A stretch of 64,000 nucleotides of DNA. Source: Sphingomonas echinoides ATCC 14820 (GTDB lineage Bacteria; Pseudomonadota; Alphaproteobacteria; Sphingomonadales; Sphingomonadaceae). The notes beneath the pieces are model-generated. The model was not told the origin of the DNA and searched no databases. It saw only the letters and a list, made by a program, of their open reading frames with translations. Shown here in pieces: positions 1-9,645 of this stretch. The stretch's first letter is position 1; the number at the start of each line of letters is the position of its first letter. The position numbers were made by a program, and so were the translations under genes. The stretch spans positions 3,478,847-3,542,846 of the forward strand of contig NZ_JH584235.1 in NCBI RefSeq assembly GCF_000241465.1. Reading direction: 5' to 3'.

Positions 1-203
1 CTGGGAGAGGGATTTTGGCGCGGGTTGGCCTGCGGTAGCGCGGGAGCGTGACTAGAAGCGCTGTTCCAGTGGGCCTTTGGAACGAACCAGGTTCCTTGGC
101 TTTCGCTGGGGGGAGCAATTGGGCGTGGTATGCGCCGCCTATGGTATCGCGCTATAGATCGCGAACGGCGGAAAGGGGTGGAAAGCTGCCGCTGGCTACC
201 GCT

Positions 204-434
204 CTACGATTTGCCGATTGCTTCGGCCAGTTGGATGATCGCGCCAATGCAGATGAGACTGACAGCGAATATGTTGAAGCCCATCAGCCACCGATAACGC
301 TTTGGCTGAGTAACCTTCGCAAATGAGAAACCTCGGGCGGAGGCGACCCCACGGCGAAGATCACGCCGGATGGACCAGACGCCATAAATTGCCAGCGCAA
401 ATATCGCGGCGGTAAAGAGGAAGTCGCCTGCCAT
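204..434 (-). CDS. Small two-segment membrane protein, unknown function
   Basis: A 76-residue reading frame. It has an N-terminal hydrophobic segment at about residues 4-20, a basic linker with RRDLRR near residue 23, and a second hydrophobic segment at about residues 50-70 (FNIFAVSLICIGAIIQLAEA). This is the layout of a small inner-membrane hairpin protein. No clear ribosome binding site precedes the ATG. It lies downstream of another small membrane-protein frame on the same strand. I do not recognise the family. The regular alternation of hydrophobic and basic segments argues for a real gene, but the absence of a strong start signal keeps confidence moderate. Confidence 0.5.
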   Translation of the reverse strand: MAGDFLFTAAIFALAIYGVWSIRRDLRRGVASARGFSFAKVTQPKRYRWLMGFNIFAVSLICIGAIIQLAEAIGKS

Positions 435-578
435 AGCCAGATCATATGCCGATTAGAGAGGGGCGCAATGTCCACTTCTGGGCGAGTCGTGTCGATCGAA
501 AGGCCGGGAACGGCTCGACCTGGGTGGAAAGCGGACGTCCACCAGAAGTAGAAATAGACGGCCATCCCAGCGCAAAGC

Positions 579-770
579 CTAATTCGCCGACCTTCCGGGA
601 CGAAACGCACGGTAAATCCAGATGCCAGCAATCAACAGCCAAAACAGCCACATATATCGGTCCCAGCTATAACCGTAAGGGCTGTTGCGATGAGTGAAGT
701 TCAGACCACCGATGGCGAGATTGCCTAAACCGATCCCTAAGTCTGCTTTGCTGTGCAGACGCAATTTCAT
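579..770 (-). CDS. Small single-pass membrane protein, unknown function
   Basis: A 63-residue protein starting MKLRLHSKADLGIGLGN, with one strongly hydrophobic segment near residues 42-57 (WLFWLLIAGIWIYRAF) and a basic C-terminus. I chose the ATG at 770, rather than the longer frame upstream, because GGAGGG sits seven bases before it. It lies on the same strand as the 76-residue gene downstream, about 145 bp away. Both could be expressed together. No family is recognised. The sequence between them has stops in all plausible continuations, so I do not call a third gene there. Confidence 0.5.
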   Translation of the reverse strand: MKLRLHSKADLGIGLGNLAIGGLNFTHRNSPYGYSWDRYMWLFWLLIAGIWIYRAFRPGRSAN

Positions 771-891
771 TTTGCCCTCCCCATAAGCGCCTGCCTCACC
801 CACGCGTAATCGCACGATTTTGACGGAGCGCATGAATGTCCGCAAGTGGGGCGTTTGCTGCCCTTCGGGTGTACGCGTTGGCCACCGTCCA

Positions 892-914
892 CCCCTCTCC
901 GGGAAGGAGAGGGG
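892..914. repeat. Short perfect palindrome downstream of trpS
   Basis: A 9-bp perfect inverted repeat (CCCCTCTCC / GGAGAGGGG) with a 5-base loop. It sits about 50 bp beyond the trpS stop codon. There is no T-run on either side, so it looks like a REP-type palindrome rather than a canonical terminator, although it could still stabilise the trpS mRNA 3' end. Confidence 0.5.
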
Positions 915-965
915 CTTGCACTGCGTTACCCCTGTGCCGCCCACGCGGCTCAGCAACCGGGCAGG

Positions 966-1967
966 TTACACCTGCAACCCAACCGCCGCTTGCGCCGCCG
1001 CCAGCGTCGGTGCCGCCAGCACACTCGCGCGCGCTGCGCCATCGGCCAGCACTGCACTCACCGCCGCGCGATCGTCGAGCAACGCCGTCAGCCGCTGGCG
1101 GATCGGCGAGAGCGTCGCCACCGCCAGATCGGCGAGGGCAGGCTTGAACGCGCCGAAGCCTTGGCCAGCGAACTGCGCCAGCACCGCATCGGGCGTTACG
1201 CCCGCGAGCGCTGCGTAGATCGTCACCAGGTTGCGCGCCTCGGGCCGTTCGGCCAACCCGGCGACTTCGCCCGGCAAGCCATCGGCATCGCTCTTGGCCT
1301 TGCGGATCTTGCTCGCGATCGTGTCGTCGTCATCGACCAGGTTGATGCGGCTGGCGTCCGACGGATCGGACTTGGACATTTTCGCGCTCGCATCGCGCAA
1401 GCTCATGATGCGCGGGGCGGCCTTGGAGATGAACGGTTCGGGCAGGGTGAAGGTGTCGCCATAATCGGTGTTGAACTTCACCGCGATGTCGCGCGCCAGC
1501 TCCAGATGCTGCTTCTGGTCCTCGCCGACGGGCACGTGCGTCGCCTGATAGAGCAACACATCGGCGGCTTGCAGCACGGGGTAGGTGAACAGGCCGACGC
1601 TCTGGCTCTCGCCTTTCTTTCCCGCCTTGTCCTTCCACTGCGTCATGCGGCCGAGCCAGCCCATCCGCGCGGTGCCGCCGAGGATCCAGTGGAGCGCGCT
1701 GTGCGCGGGGACGCGTGCCTGGTTGAACAGGATCGCGCGTTTGGGGTCGATGCCGCAGGCGAGCAGCGTGGCGGCCATTTCGGTGGTGTGGGCGTTGAGC
1801 TCGGCCGGGATCACCGGCTGCGACAGTGCGTGGAGATCGGCCAGGAAGAACAGGCAGTCGTCTCCCTCAGGCATCGCATCCTGCATCGCCACCCACTGCT
1901 TGATTGCGCCAAGATAATTGCCGAGGTGGAGGTTGCCGGTGGGCTGGATGCCGGAGACGACACGCAT
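966..1967 (-). CDS. trpS: Tryptophan--tRNA ligase
   Basis: Cytoplasmic class I aminoacyl-tRNA synthetase that charges tRNA-Trp with tryptophan using ATP. The protein is 333 residues, normal for bacterial TrpS. The N-terminus carries the HIGH-type signature as TGNLHLGNY at about residues 10-18. The KMSKS loop is present as [10 protein letters not shown] near residue 195. The start is only four bases beyond the murJ stop codon on the same strand, so trpS is likely cotranscribed with and translationally close to murJ. This is an ordinary core gene with no visible defects. Confidence 0.97.
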   Translation of the reverse strand: MRVVSGIQPTGNLHLGNYLGAIKQWVAMQDAMPEGDDCLFFLADLHALSQPVIPAELNAHTTEMAATLLACGIDPKRAILFNQARVPAHSALHWILGGTARMGWLGRMTQWKDKAGKKGESQSVGLFTYPVLQAADVLLYQATHVPVGEDQKQHLELARDIAVKFNTDYGDTFTLPEPFISKAAPRIMSLRDASAKMSKSDPSDASRINLVDDDDTIASKIRKAKSDADGLPGEVAGLAERPEARNLVTIYAALAGVTPDAVLAQFAGQGFGAFKPALADLAVATLSPIRQRLTALLDDRAAVSAVLADGAARASVLAAPTLAAAQAAVGLQV

Positions 1968-1971
1968 ATGC

Positions 1972-3570
1972 TTATTCCTGGGCGGGCTTGGGAGTGTTGG
2001 AGGTGCCGCGCCGCCGCATCAGCGCCTTCAGGTCCGCGATCCGGTATGCACCGGTGACGAAACAGGCCACGCCATAGACCGCGCTGCCCGCGCCGACCAG
2101 TACGCCAAGGGCGGCATAGCGCACGATCAGCGCACCGCCGAGATAGGGAGTGAGCAGCCGCTCGAACGCGAACACCGTCGCGCCCATCAATAGGGCGGCG
2201 AGCAACAGGCGCGGGACCTTGCGGCGCAAAGCGCTGTCCGCGGCGAAATGGCCGCGCTGGGTGAGGGTGCGATAGAGCATCGCGACATTGACGGTGGAGG
2301 CGAGGGCCGTCGCGAGCGGCGGGCCGACATGGCCGATCAGCGGGATCAGAATGAGGTTGCCGACGATGTTCACCGCGATCGAGAGCATCGCATAGCGTAC
2401 CGGCGTCTTGGTATCGCCGCGCGCATAATAGCCGGGCGTCAGCACCTTCACGAGCACATAAGACGGCAGGCCGACCGAGAAGGCGCTGAGCGCCCAGCCG
2501 CAGCGGCGCGCGTCCATCGCGGTGAAATGGCCATATTGGAACAGCCCGCGCACGATCGGCTCGGCGGCGACCATGAAGGCGACTGTGGCGGGGAGGGTGA
2601 GGAACAGCGCCAGCTCGATCCCGCGATTCTGCGTTTCCATCGCGGCTGTGTCCTGGCCGGTGGAGAGCAGGCGCGAGATGGTCGGCAGCAGGATCGTGCC
2701 GAGGCCGATGCCGATCAGCCCGAGCGGGAGCTGGTTCAGCCGGTCGGCATAATAAATGTACGTGATCGAGCCCGAGGCGAGCAGGCTGCCGGCGAGCGAG
2801 GTCGAGATCAGCAGATTGATTTGCGAGGCGCCCGCGCCCGCGGCGGCGGGGACGATCAGCCGCAGCATCTCGCGCACATCGGCGTCGAGCCGCGGCAAGC
2901 GCAGCCGCATATCGACTCCGGCGCGGTGGCACGCCCATATCAGCCAGATGAGTTGCAGCACGCCGCCGACGGTGACCGAAATCGCCTGCACGCGCGCGGT
3001 CTGATAGACGTCCGCGCCGTGGAAGACCCACAGCCCGACGATCATCGCCAGATTGAGCAGGATCGGGGCGGCGGCATTGACCCAGAATTTGTCGAGCGAA
3101 TTGAGGATGCCGCCCAAGAGCGACGCCAGCGAGATCAGCGCGAGATAGGGCAAAGTGATGCGTGACAGCATTACCGCAAAGGCGAATTGCTCGTGCGTTG
3201 GATGCTGTCGCGCGAAACCGCCCGAGAGCAGCCAGGTGATCGGCCAGGCCGCCAGGATCAGCGCGCCGGTGAACAGGATCAGGATCGGCAGCAGCACCGC
3301 CAGCGCGCGCTCGGCGAACTGATAACCGGCCGCAATGCCGTCTGGCCCCGCCGCTTTCTTGTTGAACATCGGGATGAAGGCGGCGGAAAACGCACCTTCC
3401 GCGAACAAGGCGCGGAACATGTTGGGCAAACGGAAGGCGACGCCGTTGAACGCGTCTGAGGCAAAGCCCGCCCCGACATAGCGGGCGGCCAGCGAATCGC
3501 GCACCAACGCCAGCACCCGGCTGGCCAGCGTGAGGCCGCCGATCGAGCCGAGTGATTTGACGAGGTTCAT
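1972..3570 (-). CDS. murJ: Lipid II flippase MurJ (MviN family)
   Basis: Integral inner-membrane protein of the MOP exporter superfamily that moves the peptidoglycan precursor lipid II across the membrane. The protein is 532 residues with about 14 predicted membrane segments. The N-terminal region typical of the family is clear: [20 protein letters not shown], followed by the conserved [20 protein letters not shown] segment near residues 49-68. It lies between secB upstream and trpS downstream, all on the minus strand. A hairpin terminator just upstream separates it from secB transcription, so murJ-trpS probably forms its own unit. Confidence 0.96.
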   Translation of the reverse strand: MNLVKSLGSIGGLTLASRVLALVRDSLAARYVGAGFASDAFNGVAFRLPNMFRALFAEGAFSAAFIPMFNKKAAGPDGIAAGYQFAERALAVLLPILILFTGALILAAWPITWLLSGGFARQHPTHEQFAFAVMLSRITLPYLALISLASLLGGILNSLDKFWVNAAAPILLNLAMIVGLWVFHGADVYQTARVQAISVTVGGVLQLIWLIWACHRAGVDMRLRLPRLDADVREMLRLIVPAAAGAGASQINLLISTSLAGSLLASGSITYIYYADRLNQLPLGLIGIGLGTILLPTISRLLSTGQDTAAMETQNRGIELALFLTLPATVAFMVAAEPIVRGLFQYGHFTAMDARRCGWALSAFSVGLPSYVLVKVLTPGYYARGDTKTPVRYAMLSIAVNIVGNLILIPLIGHVGPPLATALASTVNVAMLYRTLTQRGHFAADSALRRKVPRLLLAALLMGATVFAFERLLTPYLGGALIVRYAALGVLVGAGSAVYGVACFVTGAYRIADLKALMRRRGTSNTPKPAQE

Positions 3571-3584
3571 GGCGCTGTCTTCAC

Positions 3585-3624
3585 AAAAACAGCCCCCGCA
3601 TCCGGACCTGGGGATGGGGGGCTG
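3585..3624 (-). terminator. Intrinsic terminator after secB
   Basis: Read on the minus strand, an 8-bp stem (CAGCCCCC / GGGGGCTG) is followed by five T residues. It starts ten bases beyond the secB stop codon and ends 14 bases before the murJ start. It fits a Rho-independent terminator that isolates secB from murJ-trpS. Confidence 0.7.
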
Positions 3625-3633
3625 AAAAGGCCC

Positions 3634-4155
3634 TTAGGCTGTGCCGAGCGTCTCGCCAATGCCGCCTTCGGCCGCTTCCTGCTGCTGCAGGAAGACGCTG
3701 GCGAAATCGATCGGCTCGAGCAACAGCGGCGGGAAGCCGCCATCGCGGATCGCATCGGCCAGCACGCGGCGCGCGAACGGGAAGATCAGGCGCGGCGCTT
3801 CGGCCAGCAGGAACGGCTGGAGATGCTCGGCCGGGAAATTGCGCAGGCCGAACAGGCCGGCGTAGGAAAGGTCGACGAGGAAGGCGACGGTGCCTTCTGC
3901 GTCCGCCTTCACTTCGATGCGCAGCACGATTTCATACACGTCCTCGCCGACTTGCGAGGACGCGATGTTGAACTGCACGTCGATGGCGGGCGCGGTCGGG
4001 TTCTGGAAAATGGCCGGGGCGTTCGGGTTTTCGAACGACAAGTCCTTCACATATTGTGAGATCAGGCCAGCGGCGGGCGCAGTGTCCACACCATTGCCAT
4101 AGGGGTCGGTCGTCGGAACCGTGGTGGTGATGAAGCCGTCGTCCTGCTCGCTCAT
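3634..4155 (-). CDS. secB: Protein-export chaperone SecB
   Basis: Cytosolic tetrameric chaperone that keeps preproteins unfolded and hands them to SecA. The 173-residue product has the family core beginning ISQYVKDLSFENPNAP, the conserved lead strand that binds substrates, and a C-terminal acidic/Gln-rich tail. I chose the ATG at 4155 (MSEQDDG), although the open frame runs upstream, because an AAGGA ribosome binding site precedes it and the upstream part has no SecB-like sequence. The gene is divergent from the Tim44-domain gene at 4335, which is the usual order in sphingomonads. Confidence 0.95.
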   Translation of the reverse strand: MSEQDDGFITTTVPTTDPYGNGVDTAPAAGLISQYVKDLSFENPNAPAIFQNPTAPAIDVQFNIASSQVGEDVYEIVLRIEVKADAEGTVAFLVDLSYAGLFGLRNFPAEHLQPFLLAEAPRLIFPFARRVLADAIRDGGFPPLLLEPIDFASVFLQQQEAAEGGIGETLGTA

Positions 4156-4334
4156 GGAACTCGTCCTTACCCTGATCGTATAAGCGCCACACCTCCGTGG
4201 CGTCGTCGAAAGCGCGCGCCTAGCAGGGGGGGGCACCGAGTTCAACTCGCCGGAGACGCTCGTCATATTGCACGATTTGAATCCTTGGCGTGTTAGGCCT
4301 ATGTACTGCATCTGTTGAAAGCCCCGGAGGCCGC

Positions 4335-4979
4335 GTGTTCCTGACCGTCATTCTCGTAATGCTGACTGCGTTTCTTGCGCTGAACCTGTATCGGGTGCTG
4401 GGCAAACGCACGGGTCATGAACAGCCCTTGCCCAAGCCCGCCGAAGAACGCGCGCCGCTGACGGTGGTGCAGCGTCCGGTCGAGGCGATTGGCGAAGCGC
4501 GCGAGCCGGTCAGCCGCAATGTCGAACCCAAGGCCGAGGCTGGCATCCGCGCGATCATCGCCGCCGATTCGAGCTTCGATGTCCCGCGGTTTCTCGGCGG
4601 CGCGCAGGGTGCCTATCGCATGATTTTGGAGGCGTTCTGGAAGGGCGACGAGGAACAGCTTGGCTGGCTCGCCGAGGATTCGGTCCGCGATGCCTTCACC
4701 AGCGCGATCCTGGCGCGCAACACGGCCGGTCATGTGCTCGACAACCGGCTGGTGTCGATCGAGCGCGCAGTGATCGCCGACGCCTCGCTTGAGGGCAAGC
4801 TCGCGCGCATCACCGTGCGTTTTGACGCCGACATCGCCGCCGTGACGCGCGATGCCGAGGGGAATGTGATTGCGGGCTCGATGACCGATGCGGTTGAGAC
4901 GCATGATGTCTGGACCTTCGCGCGCACGTTGAAGAGCAGCGACCCGAATTGGAAGCTCGCCGACACCGACGAGGCATAA
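4335..4979 (+). CDS. Tim44/TimA-domain protein
   Basis: A 214-residue protein with one N-terminal membrane anchor (residues 2-17), a short basic/proline linker, then a Tim44-like domain from about residue 85. That domain contains the family pattern of a helix with FWKGD and long beta segments ending in a Trp-containing strand (DVWTFAR). Alphaproteobacterial relatives face the cytoplasm or associate with the inner membrane; the mitochondrial homologue works in protein import. I chose the GTG at 4335 because CGGAGG stands four bases before it, giving VFLTVILVMLTAF, the expected N-terminus. It is followed five bases later by mltA, with which it is likely cotranscribed, and is divergent from secB. 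Confidence 0.88.
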   Translation: MFLTVILVMLTAFLALNLYRVLGKRTGHEQPLPKPAEERAPLTVVQRPVEAIGEAREPVSRNVEPKAEAGIRAIIAADSSFDVPRFLGGAQGAYRMILEAFWKGDEEQLGWLAEDSVRDAFTSAILARNTAGHVLDNRLVSIERAVIADASLEGKLARITVRFDADIAAVTRDAEGNVIAGSMTDAVETHDVWTFARTLKSSDPNWKLADTDEA

Positions 4980-4984
4980 CGCCG

Positions 4985-6256
4985 ATGCGGGTGGGCTTTG
5001 CCGGGCTGTCGATTGCGCTTGCCGTCTTGCTCGCCGGCTGCGGCGGCCAGGTCGAGCGCCCCCGTCTGGTCGCCAATCGTCCCGCACCGGTGCGCAGGCC
5101 CGTTGCCGCCACGCCGATTGCGCCGCAACCCGCCGCACCGGTTGCGGCGAGCACTGCAAATGCGGCTGGTGCGGGCGTGGTCGCCGGGCCGCCGGTCTAC
5201 GCGCTTCCCATCGACGAAGCCGCCGCCGCGCGGGCGCTTGTAGCTTTTCAGGCGTCCTGCCCGTCGCTGCTGCGCCGTAGCGATCTTTCCGGCCTCACGC
5301 GCGGCAGTGACTGGGCGGCGGCCTGCGGTGCCGCGCCAGGCGTCCGCCGCGGCGAGGCGCGCGGCTTCTTCGCCGAATATTTCGACGCGGTGCAGGTCGG
5401 CGACGGCAAAGCCTTTGCCACGGGCTATTACGAACCCGAAATCCGCGCAGCGCGCGAGCGGCGGCGCGGCTATGACGTGCCGATCTATGCGCGGCCGACC
5501 GACTTGATCGATGTCGATCTCGGCCAGTTCAGCGATACGCTGAAGGGCAAGAAGATCCGCGGCCGTGTCGATGGGCGCAGCTTCGTCCCCTATGATGATC
5601 GCACTGCGATCGAGACCGGCTCGCTTGCCGGACGCGCGCCGATCCTTGCTTGGGCGGCCGATCCGGTCGAATTGTTCTTCCTGCAGATCCAGGGGTCGGG
5701 GCGGCTGCGCTTGCCCGATGGGTCGGTGATGCGGATCGGCTATGACAATCAGAATGGCCGCGATTACACCGGGATCGGCACGCTGATGAAAAAGCGCGGC
5801 TTGCTCGGGCCGGGGCAGACCTCGCTGCAGGGCATGTCGCAATGGCTGCATGATCATCCCGATCAGGGCCGCGACATCATGCGCGAAAACAAGAGCTATG
5901 TGTTCTTTCATGAACAATCCGGCTCGCCGCTGGGTGCGCTGGGGGTGGCGGTTACAGGCGGGGTGAGTGTCGCGGCCGATCCACATTTCGTGCCGCTGGG
6001 GGCCCCGATCCTGCTGTCGATGGATCGTGTCGACGCCAGCCGCCTTTGGATTGCGCAGGATACGGGCGGCGCAATCAAAGGGGCCAATCGCGTCGATACC
6101 TTTTGGGGCGCAGGCCCCGATGCCGAGGCGATTGCGGGCGGCATGACCGCGCGCGGCACCGCCTTTCTGCTGTTGCCGACCGGCACCCTGCAGCGACTGA
6201 CGGCCGCACGCGTGTCTGGTAAGAGGCCCGATGGGAACGCGTCACCTCAGTTCTGA
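4985..6256 (+). CDS. mltA: Membrane-bound lytic murein transglycosylase A
   Basis: Outer-membrane lipoprotein that cleaves the glycan strands of peptidoglycan with formation of 1,6-anhydromuropeptides. The 423-residue protein starts with a lipoprotein signal ending in the lipobox LLAGC (Cys19). The MltA domain is marked by GYYEPEIRA near residue 145 and QIQGSGRLRLPDG near residue 236. The C-terminal 3D domain holds the catalytic aspartate region (IAQDTGGAIKGANRVDTFWG, about residues 356-375). The start at 4985, just after the Tim44-domain stop, leaves a complete signal peptide. It overlaps the following Smr gene by 26 bases. Confidence 0.95.
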   Translation: MRVGFAGLSIALAVLLAGCGGQVERPRLVANRPAPVRRPVAATPIAPQPAAPVAASTANAAGAGVVAGPPVYALPIDEAAAARALVAFQASCPSLLRRSDLSGLTRGSDWAAACGAAPGVRRGEARGFFAEYFDAVQVGDGKAFATGYYEPEIRAARERRRGYDVPIYARPTDLIDVDLGQFSDTLKGKKIRGRVDGRSFVPYDDRTAIETGSLAGRAPILAWAADPVELFFLQIQGSGRLRLPDGSVMRIGYDNQNGRDYTGIGTLMKKRGLLGPGQTSLQGMSQWLHDHPDQGRDIMRENKSYVFFHEQSGSPLGALGVAVTGGVSVAADPHFVPLGAPILLSMDRVDASRLWIAQDTGGAIKGANRVDTFWGAGPDAEAIAGGMTARGTAFLLLPTGTLQRLTAARVSGKRPDGNASPQF

Positions 6257-6830
6257 CGAGGCGGCGTTGTGGGCCCGCGTGATGGCCGGGGTGCGCCCCT
6301 TGGCCAAAACCGCGCCAACTGCGCCAGCGACAGGCTCCAAAACCGCGCGGGCAGCGGCGCCGGTGCCCGTGGCCCCGCCGCCTGCGGCACCGCCCGCCAA
6401 GCGCATCGTCGGCCGCATCCCACCGCCGCCGGTCCCCAAGCCCGCGCGCGTGGCCGCGCCCGCCAACAGCGCCAACACGCTGGACGGCACATGGGACAAG
6501 CAAATCGCGCGCGGCCTGGTTTCGCCCGATCGCACGATCGATTTGCACGGCCATACGCTGCAATCCGCCTATAATGAACTGGACGGTGCGCTCGACGCGG
6601 CGATCCGGGCCGGGGACCGCACGATCCTGCTGGTCACCGGAAAGCCGCCGCGCCCGACCAGTGAGCGTCCGCACGCGCGCGGGGCGATTCGCGCGGCGAC
6701 CGGCGACTGGCTGGCCGGGTCGCGCCACGCCGACGCGATTGCGGCGGTCCGCGCGGCGCATCCGCGCCACGGTGGGAGCGGTGCGCTCTACATCGTGCTG
6801 AAACGCGCGCGGGCTTCGCGAAAGTCTTAA
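6231..6830 (+). CDS. Smr-domain protein (putative nuclease)
   Basis: A 199-residue protein with a long Ala/Pro-rich N-terminal half (about residues 24-85) and a C-terminal Smr domain. The Smr signature DLHGHT lies near residue 103. The usual second motif is altered (LLVTGKPPR in place of HGKG), followed by the conserved RGAIR and a C-terminal HGGSGALYIVLKR. Smr domains bind or nick nucleic acid; in MutS2 they act on DNA junctions or stalled ribosomes. The gene begins within the end of mltA, so the two are translationally coupled, an arrangement common in alphaproteobacteria. The exact substrate cannot be inferred. Confidence 0.88.
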   Translation: MGTRHLSSDEAALWARVMAGVRPLAKTAPTAPATGSKTARAAAPVPVAPPPAAPPAKRIVGRIPPPPVPKPARVAAPANSANTLDGTWDKQIARGLVSPDRTIDLHGHTLQSAYNELDGALDAAIRAGDRTILLVTGKPPRPTSERPHARGAIRAATGDWLAGSRHADAIAAVRAAHPRHGGSGALYIVLKRARASRKS

Positions 6831-6901
6831 CCTTTGCCTGTCATCTTCCTGGGCAAGCCAGTGCGTTTCGCACCACGCTGCCAGGAGCTCACGATATCGC
6901 G

Positions 6902-8575
6902 ATGGAAGGCGTTACGCTCAAAAGCCGCGCAATCGTCTTCGCGATGTGCTCCGGGGCGGTCGCTTTCATCCTCGCGCTCGCCGCCACGTCGTCGGGTGGC
7001 GTCGATATCAGCAACATTTCGCGGGCGTTGATCCCGGCGATCGTCTGCGCGGCGATGTGCTGGGCGTCGACCGAGCGCAGCATTGCCGGGACGGCGTCGG
7101 CGATCGACGCCGCCATCGCCCGCCTGGCGCAGGCGGCGCAGGGCGATCTCAGCGACCAGATCCCCCCCGAAATCGCCGCCAACGTGCCCCAGCTCGCCAC
7201 CGCCATGCACGCGCTGTTCGCGCAGTTGAATGCCAATCTCGACAGCGTCCAGCGGCTGGCGATGTTCGATCCGGTGACCGGCCTTGCCAACCGCACCAAC
7301 TTCCGCCGCACGTGCGAGCGGCTGTTGTCGACCATGCCCGCTGGCGCGGGCGGCGCGCTGTTCTTCATCGATCTGGATCGGTTCAAGGCGGTCAACGATA
7401 CGATGGGCCATGCCTGTGGCGACATGCTGCTGGGGATGGTCGCCAACCGCCTGCGCGCGGTCGCCGATAGCGTCGCGCTGCCCGAGGGTGGCCCGAGCCC
7501 GCTGATCGGCCGCTTGGCGGGCGACGAATTTACGATGTTCTTTGCGCAGGTCGATTCCGCGCATGCCGCGCGGGTCGGGCGCGCGGTGTTGTTCGCCTTG
7601 GCCGAGCCGTTCGATCTGACGGGCACCGATGTTGCGATCGGCGCGTCGATCGGCATCGCGCTGCGCCCCGACCATGGCGACACGCTGACCGACCTGATGC
7701 GCGCGGCGGACGCCGCAATGTATCACGCCAAAAGCAGCGGGCGCGGTCGCGCCGAGCATTTCTCGGCCGAGCTGGCGGCGCAGATCACCGAGCGCGCGGG
7801 GCTCGAAAGTGCGCTGCGCGACGCGATCGACCGCGATGAATTCGCGCTCGTCTTTCAGCCGCAACTCCGCATCGGATCGGGCCAGATCGTCGCCGCCGAA
7901 GCGCTGTTGCGCTGGCGGCACCCGCAGGACGGCCTGCGCCTGCCCGGCACCTTCCTGCCGCGCGCCGAGGAAACCGGGCTGATCGTCGAGATTGGCGACT
8001 GGGTCGTGCACAGCGTCGCCGAGACGATCGCGCGCTGGAGCCGGTTGGGGATCGAGCACCGCCTCGCGGTCAATGTGTCGCCGCGCCAGCTCGACCATGC
8101 CAGCTTCTTCCGCCGCCTGCGCGCCGCCATGCACCGCGTCGGCGCGCCCGCGCGGCTGCTCGAACTCGAAATCACAGAGACGCTGGCGATGCATTGCAGT
8201 GACGAAGTGCTGGAGGCGATCGCGCTGCTGCGCGCCGATGGCGCAACCATTGCGATCGACGATTTCGGCACCGGCTATTCCAGCCTGCCGCGCCTGCGCG
8301 CGCTCCCGCTCGACCGGATCAAGCTCGACCGCAGCCTGATCGAACATATTGCCGAAGATGCCGGCGCGCGCATCATCGCGCAGGCGGTGATCGGGCTGAT
8401 CCACGGCCTTGGCTGCCAGGCGGTCGGCGAAGGCGTCGAGACGCAGGCACAGGCCGACATCCTGCGCATCATCGGCTGCGACGTGATCCAGGGCTATGCC
8501 ATCGCCCAGCCAATGGACGAAGCCGCCTTCCTTTCGTGGAGCCAAGGCGAAGTGCGCTGGGCGGCGGTCGGCTGA
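6902..8575 (+). CDS. GGDEF-EAL cyclic-di-GMP protein
   Basis: A 557-residue protein. It has two N-terminal membrane segments (residues 9-28 and 40-57), a short helical linker resembling HAMP, a GGDEF domain (about residues 117-290) and an EAL domain (about residues 300-550). The diguanylate cyclase signature reads AGDEF (residues 206-210) instead of GGDEF. The EAL domain looks intact: AAEALLRW, DDFGTGYSS, KLDRSL and EGVET are all present. I therefore predict phosphodiesterase activity and uncertain cyclase activity. The last 113 bases are duplicated at 26143-26253. An AGGAG precedes the start by about 15 bases, which is longer than usual. Confidence 0.93.
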   Translation: MEGVTLKSRAIVFAMCSGAVAFILALAATSSGGVDISNISRALIPAIVCAAMCWASTERSIAGTASAIDAAIARLAQAAQGDLSDQIPPEIAANVPQLATAMHALFAQLNANLDSVQRLAMFDPVTGLANRTNFRRTCERLLSTMPAGAGGALFFIDLDRFKAVNDTMGHACGDMLLGMVANRLRAVADSVALPEGGPSPLIGRLAGDEFTMFFAQVDSAHAARVGRAVLFALAEPFDLTGTDVAIGASIGIALRPDHGDTLTDLMRAADAAMYHAKSSGRGRAEHFSAELAAQITERAGLESALRDAIDRDEFALVFQPQLRIGSGQIVAAEALLRWRHPQDGLRLPGTFLPRAEETGLIVEIGDWVVHSVAETIARWSRLGIEHRLAVNVSPRQLDHASFFRRLRAAMHRVGAPARLLELEITETLAMHCSDEVLEAIALLRADGATIAIDDFGTGYSSLPRLRALPLDRIKLDRSLIEHIAEDAGARIIAQAVIGLIHGLGCQAVGEGVETQAQADILRIIGCDVIQGYAIAQPMDEAAFLSWSQGEVRWAAVG

Positions 8576-8675
8576 ACCGCCTATTGGCCTCCCGAACAGA
8601 GAAATATTGTCCGACACGGGAATAAAACCCGCGCCATTCCAGTCTTACCGTCGAACCCATCAGGGAAGGACGGAC

Positions 8676-9641
8676 ATGGCAGATCATCATTGGGATAAGC
8701 GGATCGATCGGCGCGGGATGCTGGAGTGCATGGGCTGGGCGGGGACGGGCACGCTGTTTGCGCTGGCTGGCGGGATTACAGGATCGCTGACGCTGGATCA
8801 GGCCATCGCGGCAACACCGAAAGCGGGCGATACGGCGCTATCCGCCGTCAAGCCGTTCAGCTTTCTTCAGATCAGCGACACCCATATCGGCTTTAAGAAA
8901 GCGGCCAATCCGGATGTGATCGGGACGCTGAAGGAAACCATCGCCAAGGTGCGGGCGCTGGTCGTGCAGCCCGATTTCATCGTGCATACCGGCGATATCA
9001 CGCACCTTGCGACGCCCGAGCAATTCGACACCGCGCAGCAGTTGCTGGCCGAGCTCAACATGCCCGTCCATTTCGTCCCCGGCGAACATGACATTGTCGA
9101 TGGCACCAATCCCCAGCCGTATCTCGACCGGTTCGGCAAGGGTACCAAGGGCGAGGGCTGGTACAGTTTCGACGTCAACGGCGCGCATTTCATTGCCCTG
9201 GTCAATGTCATTCGCCTTGCGGACAGAGGCATGGGCTCGCTCGGCGACGATCAACTCGCGTGGCTGAAAGACGATGTCGCGTCCCTGTCCGCTTCGACGC
9301 CGATCGTGGTGCTATCGCACTTTCCCTTATGGCCGCTGTTTCCGGAATGGGGCTGGGGCACGTCAGACGGGATGCAGGCGCTGGCCCTGCTCAAGCGGTT
9401 CACCTCGGTGACGGCGCTGAACGGGCACATCCACCAGATCCAGCAAAAAACAGAGGGCGGCATGGTGTTTCACGCAGGCCGGTCAACGGCCTATCCCCAG
9501 CCATCGCCGGGCGTTGGTCCGGGGCCTGGACCTTTGCTGGTGCCCCCCGCCGATCTGCGCTCCGCAATCGGGATTTCGAGCCTCGCGGTTCGCCAGTCCT
9601 CATCGCCGCTCGCGATCATCGACCAAACGCTGGCAGGGTAA
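8676..9641 (+). CDS. Exported metallophosphoesterase
   Basis: A 321-residue calcineurin-like phosphoesterase. The five family blocks are visible: ISDTHIG (about residue 67), HTGDITHL (105), GEHD in place of GNHD (137), LSHFPLW (215) and GHIHQ (256). These supply the ligands of the binuclear metal centre. The N-terminus has DRRGMLECMGWAGTG, a Tat-like leader followed by a hydrophobic stretch, so it probably acts outside the cytoplasm. I chose the ATG at 8676 because AAGGA precedes it and the longer frame runs into the GGDEF-EAL gene. It is followed four bases later by a cytochrome c gene, then the sigma/anti-sigma pair. The substrate is unknown. Confidence 0.88.
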   Translation: MADHHWDKRIDRRGMLECMGWAGTGTLFALAGGITGSLTLDQAIAATPKAGDTALSAVKPFSFLQISDTHIGFKKAANPDVIGTLKETIAKVRALVVQPDFIVHTGDITHLATPEQFDTAQQLLAELNMPVHFVPGEHDIVDGTNPQPYLDRFGKGTKGEGWYSFDVNGAHFIALVNVIRLADRGMGSLGDDQLAWLKDDVASLSASTPIVVLSHFPLWPLFPEWGWGTSDGMQALALLKRFTSVTALNGHIHQIQQKTEGGMVFHAGRSTAYPQPSPGVGPGPGPLLVPPADLRSAIGISSLAVRQSSSPLAIIDQTLAG

Positions 9642-9645
9642 GGCA

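Noticed and set aside
48..326. A 92-codon plus-strand frame at the left end
   Set aside because: It overlaps the 76-residue membrane-protein gene, has no ribosome binding site and no protein-like pattern.
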